NCBI GenBank assembly: GCA_049115935.1 | Contig: JAGDZK010000002.1 | Location: 1-45,264 of the forward strand | Direction: 5' to 3' | Length of the DNA: 45,264 bases | DNA from: Bermanella sp049115935 | GTDB taxonomy: Bacteria; Pseudomonadota; Gammaproteobacteria; Pseudomonadales; Oceanobacteraceae | In this document: positions 34,185 through 42,234 of the stretch, piece by piece | Layout of the letters: every line of letters begins with the position of its first letter | How positions within the stretch are numbered: the first letter of the stretch is position 1 | Translations under genes and position numbers: made by a program | Notes under the pieces: model-generated | Databases searched by the model: none | What the model saw: the letters and a program-made list of their open reading frames with translations, nothing else | What the model was told of the DNA's origin: nothing

Positions 34185-34204
34185 AACGCCGCAATAGCGG
34201 CGTT
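34185..34204 (+). terminator. Hairpin after the RND transporter gene
   Basis: A perfect 8-bp stem AACGCCGC-AATA-GCGGCGTT lies 22 nt after the stop codon. The downstream T tract is weak (ACTCTT), so termination may be incomplete. Confidence 0.7.
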
Positions 34205-34357
34205 ACTCTTAAAGCAATAAAGTTAATTCGCTCTCAACCAAACATCCAATACAAAAACAGCGATCTTAAGACCAACGTATCTCCAATCTACTATCAAGCC
34301 AAACAGAACTCTTTCACTTTAGCAAAATAATTTTTCGACTCAAATACATTGCCTTAT

Positions 34358-35161
34358 TTACTCAACTACATAACGACCATTTGAATTAACATAAAATATC
34401 ACTTCAGTTTCAGTTTTAATTTCATGCCTCCCTTTACCTTGGGAACTAAAGAAACTACTTGGCAAAAGCTGCGTATGTGTTCTTTTGCTTTCCCATTGAT
34501 GGCTGGCCTTACCACTTACCATAACAACCTTTAAGTCGTTGTCATTTTTGATATAGCCTTTAAAGCCAGCAGGCAATTTAACAAAACTACCATTAGCAGA
34601 TTGAGAGCTACCCCATAAATAAGCTATTTGCACTTTTTTCTGCTCTAGCCATTCCACGTCTTTAGAGTTCAACCAAACAAGATTGCGCTTATCAACATTG
34701 ATTGAACGCTCAGCACTATTAAATGCTTGATCTTCAGGCATAACCAAGTAAGGGCCACTATCAATTTCTAAATAAATAAGATTACTCACCTCATTAGCTG
34801 CCGTGATATGGCTTTCGCCCGCAACTTGTGTCCAAAAAGAGCCTTTTGGCAACCACGCTTTTTCTGCATTGGGGTCATCGTTATGCATCAACCCTTCGAT
34901 TACTATGCCTCGGTAAGTTATATTGTGGATATGAGGCGGAGAAGAAAAGCCTTTTTGAAACTTTACTAACATACCTGTTGGCATATCCTTGGTGCGATCA
35001 CCCCATAAATCAGCTGCCTTTGGACTTGCATCCCCCCGAAGAGGGTTTAGCAACCCCCAATTAATATTACCAACTGCTATTACCGTATAATCATCTGCCT
35101 TAGACAGCAGCGAAACACTACAGATCGATAATGCCAATAAAAAAACATTTAACGGCTTCAT
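34358..35161 (-). CDS. Secreted DUF4437-like bicupin protein
   Basis: The 267-residue protein begins with a signal peptide (MKPLNVFLLALSICSVSLLSKA, cleavage before DD). It then contains two cupin-like halves. The first has FSSPPHIHNITYRGIVIEGLMHN with the metal-binding-type His pair and later glutamate, and WLPKGSFWTQVAGESHITAANE. The second half has FVKLPAGFKGYIKNDND and LKVVMVSGKASHQWESK. This pattern resembles DUF4437 proteins. It is probably periplasmic with no known reaction. It is isolated, facing a 499-nt AT-rich gap upstream. Confidence 0.75.
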   Translation of the reverse strand: MKPLNVFLLALSICSVSLLSKADDYTVIAVGNINWGLLNPLRGDASPKAADLWGDRTKDMPTGMLVKFQKGFSSPPHIHNITYRGIVIEGLMHNDDPNAEKAWLPKGSFWTQVAGESHITAANEVSNLIYLEIDSGPYLVMPEDQAFNSAERSINVDKRNLVWLNSKDVEWLEQKKVQIAYLWGSSQSANGSFVKLPAGFKGYIKNDNDLKVVMVSGKASHQWESKRTHTQLLPSSFFSSQGKGRHEIKTETEVIFYVNSNGRYVVE

Positions 35162-35660
35162 TTCAACCCTCTATTTAATAATTGTGATAATGCACAAAAA
35201 GTTGTTTAACACTTATGAACTGCAAAATCGCATGCAATTTTAAACACCCGCCCAATTTAAGAGGCAAGCACACTTTGACCAATATGCCTATTTTGTTACA
35301 TAACCGTAAGTCAAAATTCGGCAGTAATTAGCCAATAAAACAAAAACTAACAGCTTTAGCTTGAGAGACACAACCCAACCTAAACCTTAGATGAAATTTA
35401 TATATTAAGTTCATTTGCACAGATAATTTAACAAAAATCAGCTACAGAAAAACACCCAGCCGAACAAAAAGTGCACAACACACCATAAAACAAACTTTTG
35501 AAATTCACATACATGCCATATAAGTTCACATACAACTTATATTTAATTAAAAACAATCAAACACTCCTGACACCATGCTGTCAGTAGGCCTGCCTTATAC
35601 TCGCTTTTCACCAACCATTAAAACAACCAACAACTAAAACCACCCATAAGCGAGAACACA
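35162..35660. other. AT-rich intergenic region without a gene
   Basis: I find no convincing coding frame on either strand in these 499 nt. The region separates divergent genes, so it should hold promoters for the cupin gene and for the VOC-yafY pair. The only structured element seen is the palindrome at 35518-35542. Confidence 0.6.
35518..35542 (+). promoter_or_regulatory. Palindromic site, possible WYL-regulator operator
   Basis: ATATAAGT and ACTTATAT form a perfect 8-bp inverted repeat around TCACATACA. The element TTCACATACA also occurs 22 nt earlier. It lies 119 nt before the VOC gene, where an autoregulating YafY-type protein might bind. Confidence 0.4.
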
Positions 35661-36038
35661 ATGAATAACAACATCAATATGGCCGTTTGGTTTGAAATCC
35701 CCGCCACCCAATTTGAGCGTGCCGTAAGCTTTTATCAAACCGTATTTGATATCTATATTGACCCCTTCGAAATGGCGGGCCTTAAACAGGGCTTATTCCC
35801 ACACGATGATAAATCTTTAGTATCCGGTGCCATCGTTTGCGGCACGGCTTACATCCCTTCACAGACAGGCAGTGTGATCTATTTAAATGGCGGTGACGAT
35901 TTGGCGGTGGCACTGGCTAAAGTGGAAGCCGCAGGCGGGCAAATATTAATGCCTAAAACCCACCTAGGAGACGAAATTGGTTATATTGCTCACTTTATGG
36001 ATACCGAAGGCAATCGTGTTGGCATACACTCTTTATAA
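35661..36038 (+). CDS. VOC (glyoxalase/bleomycin-resistance fold) family protein
   Basis: The 125-residue single VOC module shows the paired beta-alpha-beta-beta-beta pattern: INMAVWFEIPATQFERAVSFYQTVFDI at the start and LAVALAKVEAAGGQILMPKTHLGDEIGYIAHFMDTEGNRVGIHSL at the end. The final glutamate and an internal histidine-like position could be metal ligands, but the enzyme activity is unassigned. A WYL-domain regulator follows 31 nt downstream in the same orientation. That pairing of VOC/YdhR-like proteins with YafY-type regulators is common. Confidence 0.88.
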   Translation: MNNNINMAVWFEIPATQFERAVSFYQTVFDIYIDPFEMAGLKQGLFPHDDKSLVSGAIVCGTAYIPSQTGSVIYLNGGDDLAVALAKVEAAGGQILMPKTHLGDEIGYIAHFMDTEGNRVGIHSL

Positions 36039-36069
36039 CCTAACAAAACACCCTAAATAGGAGACAATC

Positions 36070-36771
36070 GTGCGCCGAGCCGACCGCCTGTTTCAAATCA
36101 TCCAATACCTGCGAAACCGGCGATTAACAACGGCAAGCTGGCTGGCTGAAAAACTGGAAGTATCAGAGCGCACCATTTACCGCGACATTAAAGATTTGAC
36201 GTTATCGGGCGTACCCATAGAAGGTGAATCCGGCGTGGGTTATGTCATGCACCGCGGCTTTGATATACCGCCTCTTATGTTTACCACAGAAGAAATTGAA
36301 GCATTAGTCATCGCAGCACGTTTAGCCAAAACATGGGCAGGCACTAAGCTGGCCCGCTCAACCGAGCTGGCGCTGGATAAAATCGAAGCCGTACTGCCGG
36401 ACAACCTAAAAACAGAACTGGCCAAACCCAGACTCTACACCCCTGAGATTTTAAACAACTATCCTGCCTCACCGATATTAGATGAGGTACGCGAAGCCAT
36501 TAACAACAAACAAATTATTCACCTTGAATACCAAAGCTTAAAAGACGAAACCACAAAGCGGGAAGTCAGACCACTGGGGTTATTTTTTTGGGGTAAATAC
36601 TGGACGCTCGCCACTTGGTGCGAACTAAGACAAGACTACCGCAGCTTTCGGGTGGATCGCATTACGAGCATGACACCCACTGACAAAACATTTGAAGAAG
36701 ATGATAAAATCTCTTTCAGTGTTTTTTTAAGTATTAATTATAGCGGTGTTAATCAGTCGGCGATTATTTAG
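36070..36771 (+). CDS. YafY-type HTH/WYL transcriptional regulator
   Basis: The 233-residue regulator starts with GTG, with AGGAG-like sequence (TAGGAGACAATC) just upstream. An N-terminal winged helix-turn-helix occupies about 3-60 (RADRLFQIIQYLRNRRLTTAS ... VSERTIYRDIKDL). A WYL domain spans about 135-215, including IIHLEYQSLKDE and FWGKYWTLATWCELRQDYRSFRVDRI. WYL domains sense ligands, often nucleic acid or small molecules. It probably controls itself and the VOC gene, inferred from adjacency. Confidence 0.9.
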   Translation: MRRADRLFQIIQYLRNRRLTTASWLAEKLEVSERTIYRDIKDLTLSGVPIEGESGVGYVMHRGFDIPPLMFTTEEIEALVIAARLAKTWAGTKLARSTELALDKIEAVLPDNLKTELAKPRLYTPEILNNYPASPILDEVREAINNKQIIHLEYQSLKDETTKREVRPLGLFFWGKYWTLATWCELRQDYRSFRVDRITSMTPTDKTFEEDDKISFSVFLSINYSGVNQSAII

Positions 36772-36829
36772 TGTTGGAGCTGGTAAGGAGTGGATTGTGT
36801 TTGAATGTAGGTTAAGGATTCTTGCTTTG

Positions 36830-36950
36830 GGCTAACGCTTGTATAACCAGGTTATTTTAGAGTGCGATGCACGGAAAAATAAATCCGTGCATACACTTAT
36901 TAAAATTTTTACTCACCAGCACCTCACTCTATCTGACTGCAAACTTAGAT
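36830..36950 (-). other. Possible attC site (second, degenerate)
   Basis: Read on the minus strand this begins ATCTAAG (6 of 7 to the RYYYAAC end, overlapping the stop codon of the upstream gene). It ends ACAAGCGTTAGCC. Inside, TAGAGTG pairs with CACTCTA and ATGCACGGA pairs with TCCGTGCAT around an A/T loop. Length 121 nt is in the attC range. End pairing is imperfect. Confidence 0.42.
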
Positions 36951-37649
36951 GACAAAATGTTCGCTGTGATTCAGTGGATTGACGAGTATTACTTTATCCC
37001 AATCATGCTCAATTTTAAGCGTTTTTGAGAACTCTAATCTATCTTCCTGATTCAGGCTATGGCCAATTCTGTCAATTAAAACAAGCCACCATTCATCATA
37101 CTTATTCTTGTGCTTACTAATTTTTTCCGTTTTCTCTCGTATACAAACCTTCAAATTTCTATACACTTCAGAAAGAACGAACCCACCCATGTCAAAATCA
37201 CAATACCCACCGAGCAGGAAAAAATCTGGATACTGCTCACTTGCTTGCGCTATTTCGACATTAAAATTATGAGCTATTTCGTATTGCTCACTTTCTTTTA
37301 TTTTGCCATCTCCAAACTCATCAAGATGTTTTTTCAAACTGCCCTCTATGACTTCCCATTGAGCGATGGGTCTAGAGTATTCGTATGAAACAAAGTAACT
37401 TTTTCCGGCTATTGGTTTTCCATAATTTTTAATCGTTCTTTCAAATTTGTGCCAGAGTGGTATTTCACTTTCTTCCAATCCTTTATGCACCCCATTATTT
37501 TCATAATTTTGGTTCAGGCGGCGCACTTCAACAGCTATTTTTTTATTAACGAGAAAATCGGGCGGAATATTTCCATCAGGTTCAAATAGAATATCTGAGA
37601 ACCCTAACGACTGAAGGAACTTTTTCGCCAATTTCTCTGAGCTATCCAT
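36945..37649 (-). CDS. PD-(D/E)xK nuclease-like hypothetical protein in a probable cassette
   Basis: I do not recognise the 234-residue product by name. Near its N-terminus FEPDGNIPPDFLVNKKIAVEVRRLN fits a nuclease core: acidic D31 after PP, a strand, then E41-V-R43. This is PD-(D/E)xK-like with arginine in place of the lysine. The rest is charged and rich in aromatic residues (YDEWWLVLIDRIGH; LKIEHDWDKVILVNP), as in restriction-like or defence proteins. The region is AT-rich relative to neighbours. It lies between two attC-like sites in the cassette orientation, suggesting acquisition by integron recombination. Confidence 0.68.
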   Translation of the reverse strand: MDSSEKLAKKFLQSLGFSDILFEPDGNIPPDFLVNKKIAVEVRRLNQNYENNGVHKGLEESEIPLWHKFERTIKNYGKPIAGKSYFVSYEYSRPIAQWEVIEGSLKKHLDEFGDGKIKESEQYEIAHNFNVEIAQASEQYPDFFLLGGYCDFDMGGFVLSEVYRNLKVCIREKTEKISKHKNKYDEWWLVLIDRIGHSLNQEDRLEFSKTLKIEHDWDKVILVNPLNHSEHFVI

Positions 37650-37679
37650 TTTTCCTAGCCTATTTTATGGCCTGCAAAT

Positions 37680-37785
37680 TTCTAACGCCCGGCTCACCGA
37701 GCAAATTTTTGTTGGCGGATTTTGTGCGTTTTTTTTGCACAAAAGGTGACAGCGGAAATTTGTCCGATACAGGCGCTTGTTATGA
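37680..37785 (-). other. Probable integron attC site
   Basis: On the minus strand the site starts TCATAACAAGCGCC and ends GAGCCGGGCGTTAGAA, matching the RYYYAAC...GTTRRRY layout of attC. Inner arms pair: CGGACAAATTT with AAATTTGCTCGG (one bulge), and TTTTGTGC with GCACAAAA around an A/T-rich loop. It is 106 nt long and lies between two minus-strand genes, 16 nt after one stop and 30 nt before the next start. Confidence 0.62.
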
Positions 37786-37801
37786 GGGTCGAATTTATAA
37801 A

Positions 37802-38005
37802 TTAACGTCGATCCGTAACACCAGCTGCGATTAACTCTTGTGCTTGTTCTTCAGATAGGACTGCTCGAGCTGGCCCACAAACAAAGCATGGCCCCATAGG
37901 ATGCTGTTGAATTGATATTACAGATGGATCTCCAAACTCAACTCCAAAGGTAACTGAGTCTAAAATAACTAGATTCTCTTGTACGGTAATTTCTTGTACT
38001 GGCAT
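37802..38005 (-). CDS. Small protein (67 aa) in a probable integron cassette
   Basis: Start ATG 38005 is favoured by AAGGAAG six nt upstream; an in-frame GTG precedes it directly. The 67-residue protein opens MPVQEITVQENLVILD and has a glycine/cysteine element GPCFVCGPARAV. It ends SEEQAQELIAAGVTDRR, probably a helix. I do not recognise it. The CFVC pair could bind metal or form a disulfide. It is followed within 20 nt by the attC-like site, as cassette genes are. No integrase gene is visible. Confidence 0.62.
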   Translation of the reverse strand: MPVQEITVQENLVILDSVTFGVEFGDPSVISIQQHPMGPCFVCGPARAVLSEEQAQELIAAGVTDRR

Positions 38006-38392
38006 CACATACTTCCTTATATAAATTAACTTTTTAGGGTATCAATTAGAACTCATAACAGTTTATTCAACGTCGCATGACGTTTTTTATCGGTGACGTG
38101 TTTGCCGAGACATATCACGCCACACATTTTTTATATGGCAGCAATCATGGGTTATCCAGCTCGCTTTGGCAAATATGCTGTCCCTTTTTTTGCGTCGCAC
38201 TAAAACATTTGTATCTATTTAAGTCTTTTATATTTAACAGCATATAAATCTAATGCTTTTGACTGATTATCTAGCACCTAAAGCTGCTTCACCATAAAAA
38301 GCGTCATTATAATATGCCCGCAGGTGACGCTTTTTCGGATAATTAATAAATAAAGACGATCAACTTCTAAGCACTTCATGCCAGTAACGACA

Positions 38393-38562
38393 ATTCACTC
38401 GCAGGTGCGAGCTCGTACAGTGTTTTTATTATATCGCCAGCGCATTTCGCTCGCGGGGCAAGCTCGTACAATTCTGTAGCACTATATAATGGATTGATTC
38501 ACTCGCGCATCCAACACACTCACTGCCCTCATGGGGCACGCTGGGTGCGAGTTCGTACAGTG
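38393..38562. repeat. REP-like elements near dcd (mixed classes)
   Basis: Three copies occur in the 650-nt gap between the cassette gene and dcd. They are TTCACTCGCAGGTGCGAGCT (38394 on), TTCGCTCGCGGGGCAAGCTC (38446 on), which resembles class A, and a long variant at 38498-38562. In the long variant about 36 nt separate the two halves of the palindrome. The remainder of 38009-38392 shows no gene. Confidence 0.78.
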
Positions 38563-38589
38563 TTTAGCATGAATAAAATCACTACCCAC

Positions 38590-38612
38590 AAAAAAGCCCG
38601 CGTTTGCGGGCT
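38590..38612 (-). terminator. Intrinsic terminator of dcd
   Basis: On the minus strand AGCCCGC-AAAC-GCGGGCT is followed by TTTTTTG. It lies 45 nt past the dcd stop codon. Confidence 0.9.
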
Positions 38613-38656
38613 ATTGTTTTAGCAATTTTGCTTTTCAACACATAAAACCAAAAAGG

Positions 38657-39238
38657 TTAATCATCACCCATACGTGATGAAATGGCCCCTTGTTGATTAC
38701 GGTATTTTGCATTTTCACGCAAGCGATACGGGCGCTGCGCTGGGCTTGATAATGTTTCAAACGATAACGCACAAATAATCATTTCTGGGCGCAAAGCCAA
38801 TGGCATTTTACCCAGGTTATAAAACTCTAATACCACCTGCCCTTTCCAACCTGGGTCAATTCGCCCTGCGGTGACGTGCACCATTAAACCTAAACGGGCC
38901 AAACTTGAGCGGCCATCTAACCAGCCAACCAAGTCATCAGGAATCTCTACCGACTCAAGGGTTGAACCTAACACCAACTCACCTGGGTGAATAAACAATG
39001 CATCATCGCCTTCAACAATGATTTCTTTACCCATCACACGATCGATATTTTTGTTCAGCTGATCACGATCACCGGATAAATCTAAAAACGGCACTGAGTT
39101 ATTGCTAAACACACGAAAGCTATTGGCTAAACGCAAATCAACACTGATACCCGAAATAGCCTTAGAATCCGGTTGCGGAGTCAATTTAATATGGCCACTT
39201 TCTAGAGCCGCTTCGATATCACCATCACTTAAACGCAT
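38657..39238 (-). CDS. dcd: dCTP deaminase
   Basis: Dcd converts dCTP to dUTP, the main route to thymidine nucleotides in gammaproteobacteria. The 193-residue protein shows the dUTPase-like fold: MRLSDGDIEAALESGHIKL start, ISGISVDLRLANSFRVF, LDGRSSLARLGLMVHVTAGRIDPGWKGQVVLEFYNLGKMPL with the RSSLAR and catalytic glutamate regions, and QGAISSRM at the C-terminus. Length and motifs are typical of the homotrimeric monofunctional enzyme. It diverges from tmcA. Confidence 0.97.
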   Translation of the reverse strand: MRLSDGDIEAALESGHIKLTPQPDSKAISGISVDLRLANSFRVFSNNSVPFLDLSGDRDQLNKNIDRVMGKEIIVEGDDALFIHPGELVLGSTLESVEIPDDLVGWLDGRSSLARLGLMVHVTAGRIDPGWKGQVVLEFYNLGKMPLALRPEMIICALSFETLSSPAQRPYRLRENAKYRNQQGAISSRMGDD

Positions 39239-39319
39239 GCAAAGCCTACAAACTTAGTTACAATTGGGGCGGATTCTAGCAGATTCTATAAACCCAGTAA
39301 CAGGTTATCCCCCTTTATT

Positions 39320-41386
39320 ATGCAGTCATGGTTGTCACAGCTTTGCGCCATCAACAAAACACGTTATCAACGGCAGGTTATTTGGCTGGCAGGCGATCAC
39401 CACTGGGCATGGCAACTTATCAACCCTTGGCTTGCTGGGTTTAAACACAATACTTATGTGGGCCAAGCAACCCTTAAACACGCTTACCTGACTTGCACCA
39501 AAGCCAGCAAACCCAATACATTGTTAGGTTACGAAAGTGATAACGTGGTATTTGATGCACACCACGGGTTATTCCCCGATGCCCTTACCGCCATTAGCGG
39601 TACACTGCTACCGGGTGGTTTTTTATTTTTACTGACCCCACCCTTAAAAGACTACCCTTTATTTAGTGATGAGTTTGCCAAAGGGCGCACCAGTCTAGGC
39701 TTTGAAGACCATTGCAACAACCAGCACACCATAAAGCGCCTATTAAGCTGTGCTATTGATCACGACGTCATCATCCTTGAGCAAGATAAACCTCAAGACT
39801 TAGATGCATTATTTAAACCTCACTTAGCGCAGTTAATCACCACCACTGAGCATAGTGATGACAATATCGCCAACCTAATAAGCACAAATATACCCATTAA
39901 CCCGACAAATGATCAACAAAGTGCTTTTAAATGCGTTTTAGAGTCTATTAGCAAAGCCATTCGAGCCAACCAAATTGAGCCTGCTACTCCAGATCAGCAA
40001 CACCTAAGCGTGATTACAGCAGACCGTGGTCGCGGCAAATCACACCTACTCGGCATGTTGGCAGATTCATTGATAAATTCATCAAAAGATAACGGTATAA
40101 ACTATTATCTATGCGCTCCCAACAAGGCATCCACCAGCTCGGTTTATAAGTATTTAAGTGACGCTACCAAGCATGAACTTCAATTTGTGGCACCTGAGCG
40201 CCTTTTAGAATCAGCCAAGCCCAATGACATAGTGTTCATTGATGAAGCCGCCAGCCTACCCATCGGCCAACTCATAAAGTGGAGCCAGCACTTTAAACAC
40301 ATCATCATGGCAACCACTACCCACGGTTATGAAGGTACTGGCAAGGGTTTTCAAATTCGGTTTTTTGAACACCTTAATCAACTGGCCACGCATCAGCATT
40401 TCACTTGGCAGCAACATACCCTGACTCAGCCTGTGCGCTATAGCGCACACGACCCACTAGAGCGCTGGCTATTTGATGCCTTTTGCCTAGACAGCGAGCC
40501 CAGTGCCCTCGCCTTTTCGCCAAATGAAATCAAACAGGGCTTTAACACAATAGAGATTAAATACTTAAACAAAAAAGCCTTAAGCCAATCCCCTGATTTA
40601 TTACGGCAAGTATTCGCCTTATTAGTACAAGCCCACTATCAAACTAAACCAAGCGACCTGCGCGACTTACTCGATGCGCCTGGTCTGCATTTATTTGCAC
40701 AGCTCATTACCATTAATCAAACACAACATGTCATTGGCGTGTGTTTAATCAATGATGAAGGTCCCATTATTAATGGGCCAAGCTCTCACGGGGACCTACA
40801 CCAAGATATTTTAAATGGTTACCGCCGCCCCAAAGGCCATTTGATTCCACAGGTTTTGGCTCACCACATGGGGGCAATGGACGGGCTTAATTTAAAAGGC
40901 GCGCGTATTGTTCGCATTGCCACCCTAGAAAACATTCAACGCTGCGGTTTAGGCAGCGACCTTTTGAAAGCCGTGACTCATTATTGTAAACAAAACCAAT
41001 ACGATTACCTGGGCTCAAGTTTTGCCAACACAAAAGATGTGCGTCACTTTTGGTTTAAAAATGAATTCAAATTAATTAGACAAGGCAACAAACAAGATAA
41101 AGCCAGTGGCACACAGTCCGCGCTGGTGATTTACGGCCTAACGAATAAAGGCATAAAATTAGAAGAAGATTGCGTGCATTTTTTTGATCGCCAAGATTTA
41201 CCCATTTTGAGTATTGATGACTTAAAACCTAACGAAGCACGCTTGCTCGATGCTTTTTTAGAACACAGCGGCAGCTATGAAAGTGCCAAAGCCATTTTAA
41301 AGCGAGTTAAAGGGTTTGATTTAGCCTTCCCAAAAAAAGCCAGCAAAGAGTTTAAAGCACAGATTAAAGATTGGCTGGGGATTTGA
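39320..41386 (+). CDS. tmcA: tRNA(Met) cytidine acetyltransferase
   Basis: TmcA acetylates N4 of cytidine-34 in elongator tRNA-Met using acetyl-CoA and ATP/GTP. The 688-residue protein has an N-terminal domain to about 190 and an RNA-helicase-like ATPase domain. The Walker A motif is DRGRGKSH near 235-242 and Walker B is VFIDEAASLP near 308-317. A GNAT domain (about 400-560) has the acyl-CoA loop RCGLGSDLL, and a tRNA-binding tail follows. The start ATG at 39320 is chosen for the typical short N-terminus. It is followed directly by REP repeats. Confidence 0.93.
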   Translation: MQSWLSQLCAINKTRYQRQVIWLAGDHHWAWQLINPWLAGFKHNTYVGQATLKHAYLTCTKASKPNTLLGYESDNVVFDAHHGLFPDALTAISGTLLPGGFLFLLTPPLKDYPLFSDEFAKGRTSLGFEDHCNNQHTIKRLLSCAIDHDVIILEQDKPQDLDALFKPHLAQLITTTEHSDDNIANLISTNIPINPTNDQQSAFKCVLESISKAIRANQIEPATPDQQHLSVITADRGRGKSHLLGMLADSLINSSKDNGINYYLCAPNKASTSSVYKYLSDATKHELQFVAPERLLESAKPNDIVFIDEAASLPIGQLIKWSQHFKHIIMATTTHGYEGTGKGFQIRFFEHLNQLATHQHFTWQQHTLTQPVRYSAHDPLERWLFDAFCLDSEPSALAFSPNEIKQGFNTIEIKYLNKKALSQSPDLLRQVFALLVQAHYQTKPSDLRDLLDAPGLHLFAQLITINQTQHVIGVCLINDEGPIINGPSSHGDLHQDILNGYRRPKGHLIPQVLAHHMGAMDGLNLKGARIVRIATLENIQRCGLGSDLLKAVTHYCKQNQYDYLGSSFANTKDVRHFWFKNEFKLIRQGNKQDKASGTQSALVIYGLTNKGIKLEEDCVHFFDRQDLPILSIDDLKPNEARLLDAFLEHSGSYESAKAILKRVKGFDLAFPKKASKEFKAQIKDWLGI

Positions 41387-41397
41387 GCAACACAAAC

Positions 41398-41727
41398 CAC
41401 TGTACGAACTCGCACCCGCGAGTGAATCAATTAACCTTCAATCAGCCATTATCACCCAATACAAAAGGTTAACCTTAAAACCTGCATAACCTAACTAGTA
41501 ATTAGTGTTATTCACCCGCATATCCAATGCACTCGCTGCGCTCATGGGGCACTCTGGGTGCGGGTTCCTACGATTTATATTTAATCACAACCACTGTACG
41601 AACTCGCACACGCGAGTGAATCGATTAGCGCTGCATCATTCATTTTATTGCCTGTTAGTAAAGAGATTTAACTTAGATAACTGCAACACCTTACCAGTAT
41701 CTAATATTATTCACCCGTGAGTGAATC
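41398..41727. repeat. REP-like array, class C, left of the RAYT gene
   Basis: The class C core is TTCACTCGCGGGTGCGAGTT with an inverted partner AACTCGCACCCGCGAGTGAA. Inverted copies are at 41398-41426 and 41592-41621. A long forward variant is at 41511-41573, and a collapsed copy (TTCACCCGTGAGTGAATC) at 41710-41727. Linkers share AACTAGTAATTAGTGTTATT-like sequence with the array at 42235-42618. No gene is seen. Confidence 0.85.
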
Positions 41728-41757
41728 AGTTAGTGACAAACAATTAAACCAATAAAA

Positions 41758-42195
41758 TCACAGCCACACCGCATCCCAATGCGGATAGTCCCCTACACGT
41801 TTTACCAGGTTAGCCCTCAGCGGATTGGCAACAATATAACGAGCAACCGCAGCAAGATCTTCATCACCACGGATACCGTGATCATAAAACCCTTTATTCC
41901 AGATTTTGTTTTGTGCATAACGCGAATACATGCTCTTAATACGCTGCACTGCATTGGGTAACGTCCCGTTATTTAATATCAAAAGCCAATGCACATGATC
42001 CGGCATAACAACGAATGCCAAGGTTTGAGTATTATCTAATTGCGAGTCCGTTTTTAGATAACGGACAACTTGACGGGCTTTAATGAAATCAGAAAATTCC
42101 GAAAGGCGATGCTTTGTGGAGAAAACCACGTCATAAGCAGTACCAGTAACGCTTACCCTGCCTTTGCGTAAGTCAGAATACGACCATTCATCATA
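41758..42195 (-). CDS. RAYT (REP-associated tyrosine transposase), start codon missing
   Basis: The reading frame encodes a Y1/HUH transposase of the RAYT family. The conserved N-terminus YDEWSYSDLRKGRVSVTGTAY is followed by HUH motif VVMPDHVHWLL. RIKSMYSRYAQNK and a C-terminal ARYIVANPLRANLVKRVGDYPHWDAVWL follow; its tyrosine is probably the nucleophile. RAYTs cut and rejoin REP hairpins as single strands, and class C REPs flank this gene on both sides. The frame stays open up to 42213, but no ATG, GTG or TTG is in frame before a GTG at 42131. That GTG would remove about 22 conserved residues. The gene may be decayed or use an unusual start. Confidence 0.82.
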   Translation of the reverse strand, partial: YDEWSYSDLRKGRVSVTGTAYDVVFSTKHRLSEFSDFIKARQVVRYLKTDSQLDNTQTLAFVVMPDHVHWLLILNNGTLPNAVQRIKSMYSRYAQNKIWNKGFYDHGIRGDEDLAAVARYIVANPLRANLVKRVGDYPHWDAVWL

Positions 42196-42234
42196 AGCAA
42201 ATCCTTTTGCTTGTTAGGTATTTAAGTTGGTATT

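Noticed and set aside
38053..38157. Possible third attC site upstream of the 67-residue gene
   Set aside because: End motifs (TCATAAC / GTTATCC) are present at a suitable distance, but internal arms do not pair convincingly; it may be chance in AT-rich DNA.
41505..41720. 71-codon open frame between tmcA and the RAYT gene
   Set aside because: It lies wholly within REP repeats and its translation reflects repeat sequence; no ribosome site.
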